From: Bettongia penicillata ogilbyi
Lineage: Eukaryota > Chordata > Mammalia > Diprotodontia > Potoroidae
DNA length: 64,000 nucleotides
Assembly: GCA_023548195.1 (NCBI GenBank)
Contig: JAJHZJ010000400.1
Span: 620,001-684,000, forward strand
Direction of reading: 5' to 3'
Below the pieces are notes generated by a model that worked only from the letters and a program-made list of their open reading frames with translations, was not told the origin of the DNA and ran no database searches. This document shows, in pieces, positions 1 to 11,689 of this stretch (within the stretch, counting starts at the first letter, position 1; every line of letters starts with the position of its first letter). A program made the position numbers and the translations under genes.

Positions 1-354
1 TTGCAGGAGTTTTATAGACATTTTAGATGAATAAGGAATTGAGCAAGAGACCAGGAATCTGGAATTTGTGGGCCATTTTGCAGCATAAGGAGAGTACTTG
101 AGGGAGCTGACAGTCTGGCTATCAATCTCTTTCCTCATTGTTGAACATCAAGAGAACCTGAAGAGGAGCTTAAAATTCATGTCCTCATGTTGGGATAATT
201 GTTAACAGTATTTGTAGTTATATAAATCTTTCGGGTGTTGGTAATGGATGACTGATACTTGGCAATTGTCATGACCCTGTACTTGGAATTCACCCACATT
301 GCATGTATCAGTGTCATTTCTGAAGACTGAGTATATGTGAAAAAAAACAAACAA
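1..354. other. Unassigned intergenic sequence
   Basis: I see no gene, recognisable repeat or long open frame here. It abuts the antisense RTE fragment that starts near 355; it may hold more of that element's degraded 3' part, but no match could be traced by eye. Confidence 0.5.
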
Positions 355-966
355 CTTTGACCCAAATTCACAGATATACAACAATGAGGTCAGCACAACA
401 GCTCTGTAGACCTTCAGTTTGATGCTATTTTTCTCTCCCACATTTTCCTTCAGAACCTCCCAAACACTGAGCTAGTTTTGGCAAGGCATGTATCAACCTC
501 ATAATTTATGTGGACATCCCTGGAAAGTATATTGGTAAAATAAGCGAACTTATCTACTGCATTCAGAATTTCTCCATTTGCTAAAACCAGTGGTTCCACA
601 TATGGAAGGTATGGTGCTGGCTGGTGGAAAACCTCTGTTTTCTTTTTGTTAATAGGCCAAAATTAGCACACATGGCAGAGATTCAATCCATACTCTGTTG
701 CATCTCAGCCACAGAGGCTTCCTTGACAGCATAATCATCTATAAACAAAAAAGATGACACACCAATTCTCCCTCCATGTTACTCTTGGCTTGTAGCCTTT
801 TCAAGTTAAATAATTTACCATTAGTGCAAACATCACTGAAGACATCATGCTGAAAAACATGAGAGAGAGCACACAGCCCTACTTGAGCCCATTGGTGGCT
901 GTGAAAGCATGAGAATCCATTATTCAGAACCTGTGCAAATATGCCATCATAGAACTGGTGCATCAA
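355..966 (-). mobile_element. RTE-type LINE fragment, reverse transcriptase region, antisense
   Basis: Read on the minus strand, broken frames resemble an RTE (BovB-like) reverse transcriptase. Near 966-740 there is a stretch ending in GKLFNLKRLQAK. The catalytic pair follows as IDDYAVKEASVAEMQQSMD with its two Asp codons at 734-739, and further on comes IKLKVYRAVVLTSLLY around 440-370. RTE proteins carry the RT DD motif at this place. Frameshifts and stops make it dead. Both ends are truncated: the endonuclease part is missing and the 3' part stops near 355. It lies in the same orientation as the second RTE copy at 10152-11102. Confidence 0.85.
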
Positions 967-1500
967 TGCTGATTAACTTCTCTGGGAAACCAAATGTTGT
1001 CATATATAGTTTTGGCATGTTGTAATTACTTAATAAGTATTTATTTAATTGAATTGAAAGTTATAAACCTTATCCAGAAAATAAATTCTTCGACTATAAG
1101 AGCAGATTCAACAATGGCTACAAGGAACAAGAGGACAAAAAAAAATAAAAATAAGAACAAAATTCAGTTTAAGGAAAAAGAAAAGAAGAATCTGTAACAC
1201 ATTGTACCCTTTTTAATGCTTAAAAAGGAGGATGTTCAGAAGGAAGTATAGACAGGCAGGATAGTTTTGAAAGTGATGTATAAAATCTATTATATCTTTT
1301 TTTATAAGTGGTATGAAACAACTTTCCAATTTCATCTTATCTTTTTTGTGTATTTTTAGACACATGTGGAGATGATAGTTTTTGGTGTTTTATTTGGGAT
1401 TTTTTTTTTTAAGAAATTAACTTTCATTTTTTTAGATTCATAGAAAATTGCCAGAAAAAAATGGATGGAATTTGAAATTAGGTATATTTAGGCTTGATGC
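967..1500. other. AT-rich unassigned sequence
   Basis: AT-rich DNA with A-rich runs around 1135-1190 and a T-run near 1401-1412. Short frames here are A-rich (Lys/Asn-rich) translations without protein character. No recognised element. Confidence 0.5.
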
Positions 1501-1504
1501 CAAG

Positions 1505-1650
1505 AAAAACTCCCAGACAGTAGCCAGTCAGTCAGCAAGACTTTATTCATTTCTCACTATGTAGTTAGAACTGGGGATTCCAAGACATAAAAAATAATCC
1601 CTCCCCTCAAAGAATATACGTTATAATGAAGGAAACAACATGCAAATAAT
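1505..1650 (+). mobile_element. Old interspersed repeat of the 'ggggatacaaa...ctcaaggagct' family (family B)
   Basis: Matches a recurrent layout in this window: a TTTATT start, an ACTATGT stretch, a gggatnc-aa block, CCCTCAA(G/A)GA and AACATGCAAATAA. The same order of blocks is seen near 3450, 11275, 18315, 36105, 38100, 45600 and 53375. It is an old dispersed element common in marsupial DNA. I cannot name the family with certainty, so I call it family B here. Confidence 0.55.
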
Positions 1651-2635
1651 TGGGTTTTAGAAGATATACAAAATAGATGAGGCACATCGGAGGTATCCAA
1701 AAATTAAATCAGACATTTTAGAAGTTTTGAAGTTTCCCTTACTGTGAGTTCTTCTCCACTTAGGTTTTAGTAGGTCTTCTTTTTGTGAATAGATTTGACC
1801 AAACGAGCATTGAGCTCTCTTGTCATTCTCAATTCTTTTGTTTCTTAGAAGCAATCACTGTAGTATGGGGGTGGAAGTGCCAGGTTTGGAATCAGGGGAT
1901 GAAGGTACAATCTTGGATCTAATAGATTTCATTGTCATAATATCTAATCATACTTCTAAATTACATGTGTGTATGCGTGCGTGCATGTGTATGTGTGTTT
2001 GACCTTAGGACCAGAGTTATCAAATTGCAAAAGAACTTAGGCTACTAATTTAAAAAAAAAATCATTTAACCACTAAATTGCATGAAACCCAAGGTCTAAA
2101 AGGGGATAACCAAAATAAGCCAGGGTCCACTCAAACTTTGCAATGAATACAAAAGTGTTTTATTTTCTGAGAAAAACTTGCAAACTAGAACAGAGAGAAT
2201 GTTTTCAGCTGCTCAAAGGGGAGTGGGAAAGGTTGAAATGTTTATACTTATTTGAGGCATTTATGAATAAGTGGAGTTTAATGGAGAAATACAGTAAATC
2301 AAGAAGTCAGGCAGGAAGTGGGAATCTAGGAAGGAGATATCTGTAAACACAGCAATTTAGAGAGCAAGAAGTTGGCTCCTCTCAGATAAATCAGAAAGCA
2401 AGATGTTTGCTGCTCTCTCTGAACTGTTAAAGACTGGCTTCAGCAATTACAGCCTTCTCTGAGTCCAGCTAAAGTTCAGTTACAAAGGATCACTGGGATG
2501 TCAAGCAGTCCTGGGTTTCAAATTGGCTAATTGTACTGCTCCATTTTCTGGTTTCCTTTTGAAAACAGGAAACTCTAAAATTTAATCAGCTAGTAGTCAT
2601 TACAAAGCCTGTGTTCACATGTTGACCCCCCCCTT
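1651..2635. other. Unassigned sequence with a short TG-rich run
   Basis: No gene or confident element. A TG-rich run sits at 1965-1998 and a C run near 2629. The small open frames are AT-rich and lack recognisable domains. Confidence 0.45.
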
Positions 2636-2639
2636 ATTT

Positions 2640-2790
2640 GACAAATAAGGAAGGTGAAGTCTATAGAGTTAAATTGACTTGCTTTGGACAAGTCATCTCA
2701 TTGTTTTATGCCTTGGGTTCCTCACTGTAAAGTAATCATATTGGACTAGATGACCTAATAGTTTATAGAGACTGGAACGGTGATTTCATT
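2640..2790 (+). mobile_element. MIR/CORE-SINE-like relic
   Basis: Contains the order typical of the MIR right half: a GACAAGTCA block near 2688, a cctcaNtgtaaa block, then GGACTAGATGACCTAATAG near 2744. Heavily diverged; the tRNA head is not visible. Confidence 0.5.
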
Positions 2791-2869
2791 GGTATAAGGA
2801 ATTCCAGAATGAAAAAAAAAATTACCAATGCAGGTTGGAATCTCTTCATAATTTATATGAATTTATATT

Positions 2870-2975
2870 ATTTATAAAGAGTTGCCTAGAACTTTTAAAG
2901 TGTGAGTTGTCCAAGGTCTTTCAGCCATCATGTATAACCCCAGTATAAACCCAGGTTTCCCGATTTCAAAGGAAA
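2870..2975 (-). mobile_element. MIR-like relic, reverse orientation
   Basis: The stretch with CCAAGGTCTTTCAGCCATC and AACCCAGGTTTCC is the reverse form of the MIR core followed by its B-box side. Short and diverged. Confidence 0.45.
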
Positions 2976-3189
2976 CTCTTTTCTTCTCAATCTATATCAA
3001 AAGGTCTTATGGCTTTCCTCATTCATATGCTTTTGAGGATTCAGTGCCACATTTACATCTTTGTGAAGTATTTGAGGAGGACAATAATGGAACAGTGTGA
3101 TAACATTCCAGGTTTTTAATATTCCAGGCTTACAATACTGATGTAAGTCAACTATCAAAGGTTGAACAAGCTTCTTTAGTAATTCCTTA

Positions 3190-3415
3190 AGGGTCACCTA
3201 GTCCTATTCTTCCCAGTATATGGATCCCTCTTATAACATTGCCTGTAAGTGATTGCCCAGCCTCTACTTAAAAGATATTGAATGACAAGAAACTCTAATT
3301 CACAAAGCAGCACATTACTTTTCCAAATTAGAGACTCATTAGTAAAATGAGGTGCTTGGACTAGATGATGCTTAAGGACTCTTTTAGCTCTAAATCTATG
3401 ATGCTATGAATATAT
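3190..3415 (+). mobile_element. Two abutting old SINE/LINE-like relics
   Basis: Positions 3195-3320 resemble a mammal-wide old repeat with a CCCAGCCTCTACTTAAA core. From 3335 the sequence ends like a MIR right half: AAAATGAGGTGCTTGGACTA followed by a GCTCTAAATCTATGATGC stretch. Family of the first part is uncertain. Confidence 0.45.
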
Positions 3416-3449
3416 TGGACTTTCTATACATTATTTAGTGATGTACAAA

Positions 3450-3600
3450 TAGGCAGAAGTGAATAAATTATTAAGTGCTTAACATGGGCTAGGCATTATG
3501 CAAAGCACTGGGGATACAAAAACAAAAGCATCCTCCCTCAAGAAGCTTGTAGTCTACTGGGGAAAGATAACATGCAAAATTATTTCGAAGGTGGGGGAGG
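3450..3600 (+). mobile_element. Family B interspersed repeat
   Basis: One of the better preserved family B copies. It has AATAAATTATTAAGTGCTTA, GGCATTATGCAAAGCACTGG, GGGATACAAAAACAAAAGC, CTCAAGAAGCTTGTAGTCTA and ACATGCAAAATTATTT in order. It ends at the tail of the neighbouring antisense SINE. Confidence 0.6.
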
Positions 3601-3605
3601 AAGGT

Positions 3606-3880
3606 TGTTGGTGGTGTGTTCGTCCTTCGTTCTTGAAGAGGACCATGACATCAAGATGATGACCTGACTTGCAGATGACTTTGATTTGAGTGAGGGAGGG
3701 CTGTGCAAGGTCACCAAGCTCACTTTCTTCTCCTGAGCCATCTGGATCCAGGGGCCTGATATTCATCAGGATGGCTAGAGATTGTCCAGGATGCAATGTA
3801 AGACTCTGGCCCTTTCAGGCTAAGGTCTTATAGCATTCTGACTTTGAGGGAGATACACCCATTCAATGGTACTGAGATTG
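3606..3880 (-). mobile_element. SINE with RTE-like 3' tail, antisense
   Basis: In the minus orientation it ends with a tail whose plus-strand form is TTCGTCCTTCGTTCTTGAAG, followed by a degenerate GTT/GGT repeat at 3604-3615. The body carries GTGAGGGAGGGCTGTGCAAG and CATCAGGATGGCTAGAG on the plus strand. The same body is at 22527-22790, 58155-58485 and 60265-60537. The tail resembles the 3' terminus of RTE LINEs, so mobilisation by RTE machinery is likely (inference). Confidence 0.75.
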
Positions 3881-4820
3881 CTAATTGATTAGAAGTCCTG
3901 GAGTCCTTACCTCCAGGCAGAGGATCCAATCAAAGTGGCAGAGGGTACTGATGTTATATTAGGTAGGTTCAATCTTGAAGGATAATTAGATTTCCTACTG
4001 ATGAGTTTCTTGTGGAAGGAAGGCATTATGGAGATGTCCAAAGATATCTAAGATCAAATGTAGCCCATTTTCAAGGGACATAGGTTCAAGTGAAAAAGAC
4101 TATGCAGAATACATGTAGGGGATGAAGAACAATACTTTGACTATAAGTTCTGCCCTCTACAATCTCATAACTCTTACCTAAGGTACTTTTCAAAATCTGA
4201 AACAATAGGACATCAGGATATCTTAGAGAATATGGTGTGAAATGCTTTCATGAACATCCCAAAGAAATAACAATCGAGGACTTTGTGTATCATTGATAGT
4301 TTTGTATGATATAGGGCAAATGCAGCTTACTGGGTATTAAATTCTCCCCACACAAAGGAAGCAGAGATTGATCTTTGACAAAAAAATATCCTTCTGTCCA
4401 TAATCATAGTGAGAAAGTGAATATAATTCTATCATGAAGAAGGCATCATGAGGGACCAGTGATATATACTTTCCAAGTGACGCCAATCTGCATGTAATAT
4501 ATCTGGGCAACTCATTAAGTAACATGTTTCATCCTTTATGCAACTCTTTAAAGGAAAAAAATACATTTGGTCTCCTCTGAAGAGAAATCTCCTAATGAAA
4601 TGTAACTATTTTTCAAGGTCAGGAAGAAAGACTTCAATGGCAGCACCAGCCACTGCCAGTTGTATTTGAAATCAAAGAAAAGTAATTAAAATCAGAAACA
4701 CAAGAATAAATTATGGAGCCTTTAAATTACATAGACTTAAGTCTTTACTACCCAGTTAATCAGTAGCTGGCACATCAAGTATGGTCTGATTCCAGTTATG
4801 ATACAAAATAGAATATTTAA
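3881..4820. other. Unassigned sequence
   Basis: No gene or confident repeat identified. The longest frames (about 60 codons) lack domain character. The stretch ends at a GT microsatellite. Confidence 0.45.
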
Positions 4821-4831
4821 AGTGTGTGTGT

Positions 4832-4872
<41 letters not shown>
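4821..4872. repeat. (GT)n microsatellite
   Basis: About 26 GT dinucleotides with one TA interruption. Confidence 0.95.
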
Positions 4873-4873
<1 letters not shown>

Positions 4874-5224
4874 AAGGGCAGGGGGAGAGATTGTGTGTAG
4901 GTAGAATAATTCTAGCCAGTAAATGAAGGTCAGAAAAAACATTGCATGATGTTTTAAAAGATACTCAAGTTTTTAGATCAATACCTTGATTCAGTAGATA
5001 TAGGTTAGAGATCGTACCTGGAATGTTCAATGGTATGGGAATACCTGTGTGAGTAAAATCCCTCTGTCAATGCATGTCAGCAAGTGTGCTTCAACTTATA
5101 GTTTCAGTGAGCTGCCTAGAAAAATGAGAAGTTAAGTGATTTGTTCAGGGTTACATAGCCAACCATATTAACCACAGCAGTAACAGCAATGATATTAACA
5201 GCAAAAATAATGTCAATAGCAGCC
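4873..5224. other. Unassigned sequence with a short MIR-like patch and AAT/AGC-rich run
   Basis: A patch near 5130-5165 reads like the reverse MIR core (AAGTGATTTGTTCAGGGTTA). It is followed by an irregular run rich in AGCA and ATAATA to about 5245. No gene. Confidence 0.4.
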
Positions 5225-5450
5225 ACAATAATAATAGTAGCAGTTATGTAACAATTTGAGGTTTATAAAGCACTTTACATATTCCATTCTCACATCAGCC
5301 CTAGAAAATAAGGACATGTATTATCACTATATTACAAATCATAAAATGAAATCAGACAAAGATTGAGGGACAAACCCAGGGTAAAAGGGCTAGTAAGTGT
5401 CAAGATTTGAATTCAGGTTCAGAACTCTATCAACAGGACTGTTTAGTTGT
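5225..5450 (-). mobile_element. MIR/CORE-SINE relic, reverse orientation
   Basis: Shows the full reverse MIR order: TTTATAAAGCACTTTACATA, then a block of CATCAGCCCTAGAAAATAAG type, then GGGCTAGTAAGTGTCAAGA and TTTGAATTCAGGTTCAGA. Confidence 0.7.
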
Positions 5451-6070
5451 CTTGTATCAGGTTGTAGAAGGGAAGAAATGTGATATAAGATAAGAGAAGT
5501 CATTTGGAGCCGATTGTTGAGGTCATTAAATATTAAGAAAGGGGGCTTGAATTTTAACGTAGGGGCACCAGGGAGCTAAAAGTTTAACGATCAGGAAAAT
5601 CATAAAGCCAGGTCCAGATTGGTCAGAATAAAATATCCCATAGAGTGGTGGCATTATTAGAATATACAGTATTTGGAATTATAATTATATGTAGAAAATG
5701 GTAATTAGTTCCATCCCCATAGAAATATGAAATAAAAATTCAAATAATGGGACCATTTCACAGGATTCATTATTCACAATTAGGACCTAGTTGTATCATC
5801 AGTTCTGTGTCTTAGTAAGATTATTCTGGCAATTTGGTAGGGATAAATCGGGGATGATAAAGACTGAGTTCAAGGAGAACATTTCATTAAAATACTCCAT
5901 ACCAGATAGAAAAATACGCTGAAGTAGTATAGTAGAAGAGTAAGTGGAAGAAAGAATAGGTAAAAAACTGAATTATTCTAGAATATTAGTCCCAAATAGA
6001 AATGGAGGCCACACATTCCTGTGTAAGGGTCTCTGTGGAACATATTTTGACTTAGAACACCACATATTAA
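5451..6070. other. Unassigned AT-rich sequence
   Basis: No gene or named repeat seen. Confidence 0.4.
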
Positions 6071-6079
6071 TATTATCTG

Positions 6080-6785
6080 TGTTTTGTTGTAAATCCATCG
6101 CTGCATCTCCAAGTGCCTCCTGGACATATTCATAAGCACCTAACACTTACCCTACCCAAAAGAAAACTTAGTATCTCCTTGCTGTCTCCCCTCCTAAATC
6201 CAAACTTCTGCCACATTTTCTTCTTTCTTTTTTGGGCAAAATTTCTACCATTTACTCAAGTTCATAAAATTGGAGTCATCTTTTGTTTTCCCTTTTCCCT
6301 TATTGAATATAGCCAATAATTTCACAGGACTTGTTGGTTCTTCATCTTTAACCTTTTTGGATTTCAATTTCCCTTCTCATTCTCATGGCAACCATCCTAG
6401 TTTTGATCCTTTACAATTTTCATTTAGACTATTGTAATAGCCTCTTAGTTGGTCGACCTGCTTCCAGGTTCATCATTTTTGATTCATCCTTCTCAGCCAC
6501 CAAAAACCCAAATCTTCCTAAACCACATCTCTCAACCTATAACTCCCATCTTCCAAAGCCTTCAATCCTTCCCTCTTATCTCCCCCACAAATTATAAACC
6601 TCTCAGCTAAATCTTTTAAATTCTTTTTTTTCTTCAGTTCTCTTAGGAATTCTCTGATGACCTGAAGTTTTATCACCTTATCCTATTATAAACTATTTGC
6701 AGACAGAAATAGTGTCATTTTTGACATTTGGATACCTATCACTAATCACAGTACTACATACCATAGATGATTAGTGAATGTTGAA
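6080..6785 (+). mobile_element. L2 LINE relic, ORF2 C-terminal part and 3' end
   Basis: The frame at 6385-6597 includes FHLDYCNSLLVGRPAS, the signature of the C-terminal RT/connection region of CR1/L2-clade LINEs (family form LDYCNSLLxGLP). Upstream CATCTCCAAGTGCCTCCTGG fits the same L2 ORF. Downstream, AGAAATAGTGTCA and an AGTACTACATACCATAG block fit the L2 3' UTR, ending near 6785. Coding capacity is destroyed by frameshifts. Confidence 0.8.
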
Positions 6786-6789
6786 TTAT

Positions 6790-6945
6790 TTGAATCAGTG
6801 GTACAAGTCAGAGTTCTAGACCTAAGTTCTAGGTCTAGATTTGCATTGCCTAATCTCATATTCTTGCGCAAGATAGGCTTCAGTCCTTATCTGTGAAACA
6901 AAAGTTTAAAACTAAATGATTTCTAAAATAAATTGATGTCTTTAA
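6790..6945 (+). mobile_element. MIR-like relic
   Basis: Contains AGTTCTAGACCTAAGTTCTA, a TCTTGCGCAAGATA block at the usual conserved core, and CTTATCTGTGAAACAAAAG. The core bases are altered to make a TCTTGCGCAAGA palindrome. Confidence 0.5.
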
Positions 6946-8685
6946 GAATTTTCCTTGGCCTTATTATTTCCCAGGAAAGTATGTTTTGTTTTGTTTTTTT
7001 TAAAGAGTGTCTAAAACTAAAATGAATATGTGATCTCCTGGGTACTCCCTCCAGTGATAGAGTACAAGTCCTTCATGCCTGCCCAAACTTTGAAACTTTT
7101 GGGCATGCCCTCCCATAAATCCACTTGAGGAGATCCAAACAATACACTGGAATCTTTCCTTATTTTCCTTTAATACTGCTTTTATACCAAGTAAACACAG
7201 AAGTTATCAATTGTGCCTTGCTCTTACTCTGAGAAGCTCAACTTTTTATTTTTTTTCCCATTCATACATTTGGTTGATGGATTCCTTTAAACCACTTTTC
7301 ATGCGTTAAGTTCTCACTTGATATAGGTTACAACCTGCTTTATCCCACCATGTACCATCCCTATTACCTTTTGAGTAATACTTTAACTCTTCTGAGACTG
7401 TATTATGTCATTTGAAATATGAAGGAAACAGAATGAACAATAATTCTTAAAATTTCTTTACTGAAAGAATAAGTTTGCAATTTTTCTACTTATAAATTTC
7501 CTCACTATTTTTTTAAATTTACAGTTTAATTAATACTTGCCAGGATAAAAGAGACTTATAGCATTCACATGAATTAATGAACACATGAATGAATGAATGA
7601 GTTTATGTTAGGGATACATATACATATATACATAGTAATTACATATTAATGTGTAATATGTAATTAGAAAAAAGGACTATTTTTTTCACGGAGCTCTGGG
7701 TTGTATGTCAATGGCAAAAATGCTGAAAGAATATGATTTAATATCCTGGCAAACAAGTCACACCATTTTTGTTCTGATGTTTTTGTATACTCGCTAGTTT
7801 TTTTAGGTTTCTTGTCTTTGTTTTTAATAAACTAGCTTGAAATTTTGAATGTCATGCTGAGAATTATATTGGTAATATCAAAAGCTAAAATTAGCGTACT
7901 TTCAACATTTGTTCTAAAACAGATAATATTTGCATTGGTATATTTCATTTTGTGAGATTAGATTTTTCTAGAGAAAATTTCAAAGTTTTCCTTAATGTGC
8001 CAATAGAAAAGACTGCTCAATTTTCAAAATCACAAAATTATTTTTCACCGGTGGGATTTGCTGGCTCTGGTCACCAAACACTTTAACATGGGGGTTAACA
8101 TGTTACAAAGGTTTCAACAACCAGCCAGGCTGATTGGATCATTCTTATTTCCCTTATCCCTGACAGTATCCCTAATATTGATGACAATATCAAACTTTCT
8201 CTGGCAGCAGTTTATGAAATGTGAAGAAAATCCAGGATATAAAGTACAAAAATACTCCTCTGAGAACTAAAGGACATGACCAATTCATGATCTCATTGAA
8301 AGGAGAAGAAAGAGTTTGGATATTTGAGGTACTCAAATGACTTGGAAGTTTCATAATGAAAGCTCTGCTAGCAAGTAGCATTGTGTGCCATCCTAGAAGG
8401 CAATGGCTAAGTTGAGCATTTGGATCTTTACATGAGAGATTTCGGGAGTCAGAGCTAGGAATTTTCATCCCTGGGGCAAGATCAAGAAGTTGGGAAGAAC
8501 TCACCCAAATTATAGTTACTGGGAGGAGAAAGCAACAGCTGTACACCACAGTGAGGTTTCTCTTTGATTTCTATAGAGACAAGACATGGATGACTTGGAA
8601 TTGTAGCTGCCTAGGGATAGTCCTAGTAATAGTCTCTAAATATTGGTATCCTGAGACAAAACCACACCCTAGTTATGGTCTAAGG
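6946..8685. other. Largely unassigned, probably unique sequence
   Basis: No convincing repeat except short AT/TG runs (7575-7665). A 119-codon open frame on the minus strand (8190-8549) has no recognisable domain, no start context of note and a length expected by chance, so it is not called as a gene. Confidence 0.4.
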
Positions 8686-8900
8686 CTAGGAGGAATTTTA
8701 GGGATTATATAAATATGTAGGTCTAGGGCTGGGGGGTGGGGGGGATTTTAGGGATCATATAATCCAACCTCATTGTTCAAATGAGTTAACTGAAACCCAG
8801 AGAAATTCAGAGGAGTTTGTCATTTCATTCATATAATAAGTAGTTTTTTCTGGAATTCAAAGCAGATGCTTAATTTTGTCATTTGGATTGAGCGTTCTGT
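8686..8900 (+). mobile_element. SINE-like relic of the 'unpaired GATCATATAATCCAACC' type
   Basis: Carries TTTTAGGGATCATATAATCC, a CAAATGAGTTAACTGAAACC block and CCAGAGAAATTCAGAGGAG, the same order as in the copies near 16780, 46455 and 63280. A partial duplication of AGGAATTTTAGGGAT-like sequence and a G run lie at 8690-8750. Confidence 0.6.
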
Positions 8901-10115
8901 AAAATCCCAATAACCATGTATATGTCATGAGTCTTCTCAACCCAGTGGCTCTTCCATGAAGCACATAAGAAACCACTTTGCTATAGGCCACTTTGCAAAA
9001 GATACCTCTCCCTCATATTTTTGGATAGGTTTTCCGTAGTTGTTGGGGACTTAGGGATTGTAATGTAATGATGATGTGGACCTTTAGAGAAAGAAATGTT
9101 CAGTAGTACGAGGCAAGGCTTAGACTTCTTTTGTAAATGAAAACTGAATGGAGAAAATAAAGGTATTTACCCCCAAAACTTAAAAAAAAATAAAACATTA
9201 AACCAAAACATCAGCATCTCAGGAAGTAATATTTTTTAAAAATACATATTGTCCTGCAGAGACTAATTCTACTGTGCTTCCTCCTCTGCCTATTATCTTT
9301 CTAGTATTTTGTTTTCCAAGAAGCTATGGCCCAAAGCTGAAAAGTAGAGTTATGTTGTTATGATCAAAACCCAGTAGCCCGATACTGCCAGCATCTTACA
9401 TGGTAGAAGCACATTTAAATGATAATAAAACAGCAGTATAAGAAGATGAACCAGTTCAGTCATTTCAGAATGAGAAAATATAGTATGCCTTGACTGTAAC
9501 TGCTGTCAAGCATTTAAATTGTCCTTCCCTGCATATTTATTCTAAATTTATTTTCGGTACAACTTGTAATGGTGTTACTAACCAGTGAGCAAGTCTGAAT
9601 ACCAGAGAACTACAGAAAAACATGTTTAGTTACATGAGTATCTTTTTTTTTAATGCTGGAAATTCTGCTGCTACTCCTATGGCTTTTGGAGGGTCAGATT
9701 TATAATGGTGACACTGATTATTTACTGTATTATTGAGAAATAACAGTGTAGAGTTGCTGCTGATTTACTAAATACTTTATGCAATGCCCGAGGAAGTGAT
9801 TTAGCTCTGGTACCTAAATAATGCCTCTCCTCACTAGAGCTTCTGAAACTGACCCTAATTCACAGTGTCAGTTTGGAGAGTAGAGGCTTCTGAGTCAAAG
9901 GAACTTCCATTAACATAGATCTAGCCATAGCACCCACGCTACACTGAAGATTTGACATGCCAGAGTGGAAGGCGCCAAGAGTAGCGGCCAGGCATAGCAG
10001 GTGGAATTGCAGTTCTTTCAGTCTATTTAACTCTCATACAGTCTGTCAGGCCCAACCTATTTCTGATGTTGACTGATTTATTATTCATTTTCAGTAGATT
10101 TCAGTAGAATCACAG
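8901..10115. other. Repeat-poor block, candidate conserved noncoding DNA
   Basis: About 1.2 kb without a recognisable transposon apart from short A runs (9181-9190). From 9220 to 10060 the composition is balanced and non-simple, unlike neighbouring relics. No open frame of interest. Whether it is conserved cannot be judged without other genomes. Confidence 0.35.
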
Positions 10116-10126
10116 AAGGAAATGAC

Positions 10127-10151
10127 ATATGTATATATATATATATATATG
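10127..10151. repeat. (TA)n microsatellite at an RTE 3' end
   Basis: About 12 TA units directly adjoining the tail side of the antisense RTE copy. RTE-class elements typically end in short tandem repeats rather than poly(A), so this is plausibly the element's own tail. Confidence 0.85.
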
Positions 10152-11102
10152 TTAGATTGTTGTCCATCTTAGAAGAGGATTAAAATGACATCACCATGAT
10201 AAAGTGAAATTTCAGTGTGCCCAACTGTGGCTTAGCAGACCAATATGACTTCAGAATACTCTACTATAGGTTGGGCACAGATAGCATGAGTGAATATTTG
10301 AGGTGAGTATCCCAAATTTTCTCATCCTGTGTTTACTTTGTGCTATGACAATTCTGCTTTGCTCATAGAGCACAGCACCCTTTCTGATGCTGGGTGGTCC
10401 TGTTCCAGTGTCTCCCAAGTTGCACAGTCAAATCCAAAGTTCTTGAGAGAGACCTTAAGTGTTTGTATCACTTCTTCTAGCCACCATGGGATTTCCTGCC
10501 CCATTTTGGCAGGCATACATTTGCATTCAAACAACATGGCCAGTCCATCAGAGTTGCACTCTGTGAAGTATAGTTTGAATACTTGGAGTTCAGCTCAAGC
10601 AAGGACTTCAGTGTCTTGTACCTTATCCTGCCAAGTGATCTTCAGAATCTTCCTAAGATAGTTCACATGAAAGTGATTCACTTTCCTGGCATGGCACTAG
10701 TAGATTGTCCGTGTTTCACAGGCATATAACAATGAGGTCAACACAACAGCTCTGAACTTCAGTTTGGTAGTCAGTCTAATACCTCTTCTCTCCTCTACTT
10801 TTCTTCAGAGCCTCTCAAACACTGAGCTAGCTCTGACAATGCTTGCTTCATTCAACTTCATTGTCAATGCATACATCCCTGGAAAGTACACTACCAAGGT
10901 AAGTATCCACAGCATTCAAAACTTCTCCATTTGTTGTAACTGACGGTTCCAAGTATGGATGGTGTGGTGGTGGCTAGTAGAGCACCTGTGTTTTCTTGGT
11001 GTTAATTATTAGGCCAAAATTAGCACAGGCAGCAGAGAATTGATCCATATTTTGTTGCATCTCAGCTTCAGAGGATACGTTGAGTGCACAATCATCTGGA
11101 AA
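10152..11102 (-). mobile_element. RTE-type LINE 3' fragment, antisense
   Basis: On the minus strand it opens exactly at the RT catalytic pair: DDCALNVSSEAEMQQNMDQF with its Asp codons at 11091-11096. It runs through the C-terminal region, where KVSLKNFGFDCATWETL is readable at 10490-10420, and a short 3' UTR to the (TA)n tail. It is therefore 5'-truncated in the middle of the reverse transcriptase and has intact 3' architecture. Frameshifts prevent function. The region overlapping 355-740 of the first copy is clearly homologous to it. Confidence 0.88.
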
Positions 11103-11274
11103 CAGAAAATATATCTTTTACTTTTATAAATATATAAAATTATACTTTTATACATAAAAGTATATTTTACTTTTAAGTAATCCATATGTTTTGGAGGAGT
11201 ACAAAGGGATTATTATTGGAAAAGTTTCTTATTTATCGTTTTGGCTCAACCAGAGGTAAATTAGACAAATTATA

Positions 11275-11560
11275 CAACCATTTCTAAAACATGTATTAAG
11301 GGCCTAGTATGCATTAGGTAGAGAGAAATACAGAAACTAAGCCAAAATTAAAACAGTTCCTAAGCTCATGGAGCTTCCTTTTTTGGGGGTGAGGGGGAAG
11401 ACAACATATAAGTGCAATCCATATACAAATAAATAGAAATTAGTGGGGCACTAACAACAGAAGGCATCAGTAAATGTTCAAGTAGGAGGTGACAGTTAAG
11501 CTAAGTCTTGAAAGAAGGTAGAAATTGGGAGGAATGCATGGCATACTAGTCATGGTGGAC
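11275..11560 (+). mobile_element. Family B interspersed repeat, long copy
   Basis: Includes AACATGTATTAAGGGCCTAG, CTCATGGAGCTTCC, GACAACATATAAGTGCAATC and the downstream half with GTGACAGTTAAGCTAAGTCT and GAAAGAAGGTAGAAATTGGG, which other short copies lack. Confidence 0.6.
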
Positions 11561-11689
11561 AGTCTAAAAGTAAAGACATAGAAATGAAACATCTTTTAAA
11601 AAAGTCTTTAAAAATGTCTTTAAAAAAATACCTATTGACCAGGTCAATTAAGCTGAATACGGAATCTGTGGAGGGAAGTTAATATGGAC

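Noticed and set aside
8190..8549. 119-codon minus-strand frame
   Set aside because: No recognised domain, no splice or promoter context and a length expected by chance.
10329..10661. 110-codon plus-strand frame
   Set aside because: Antisense shadow of the RTE reverse transcriptase fragment.
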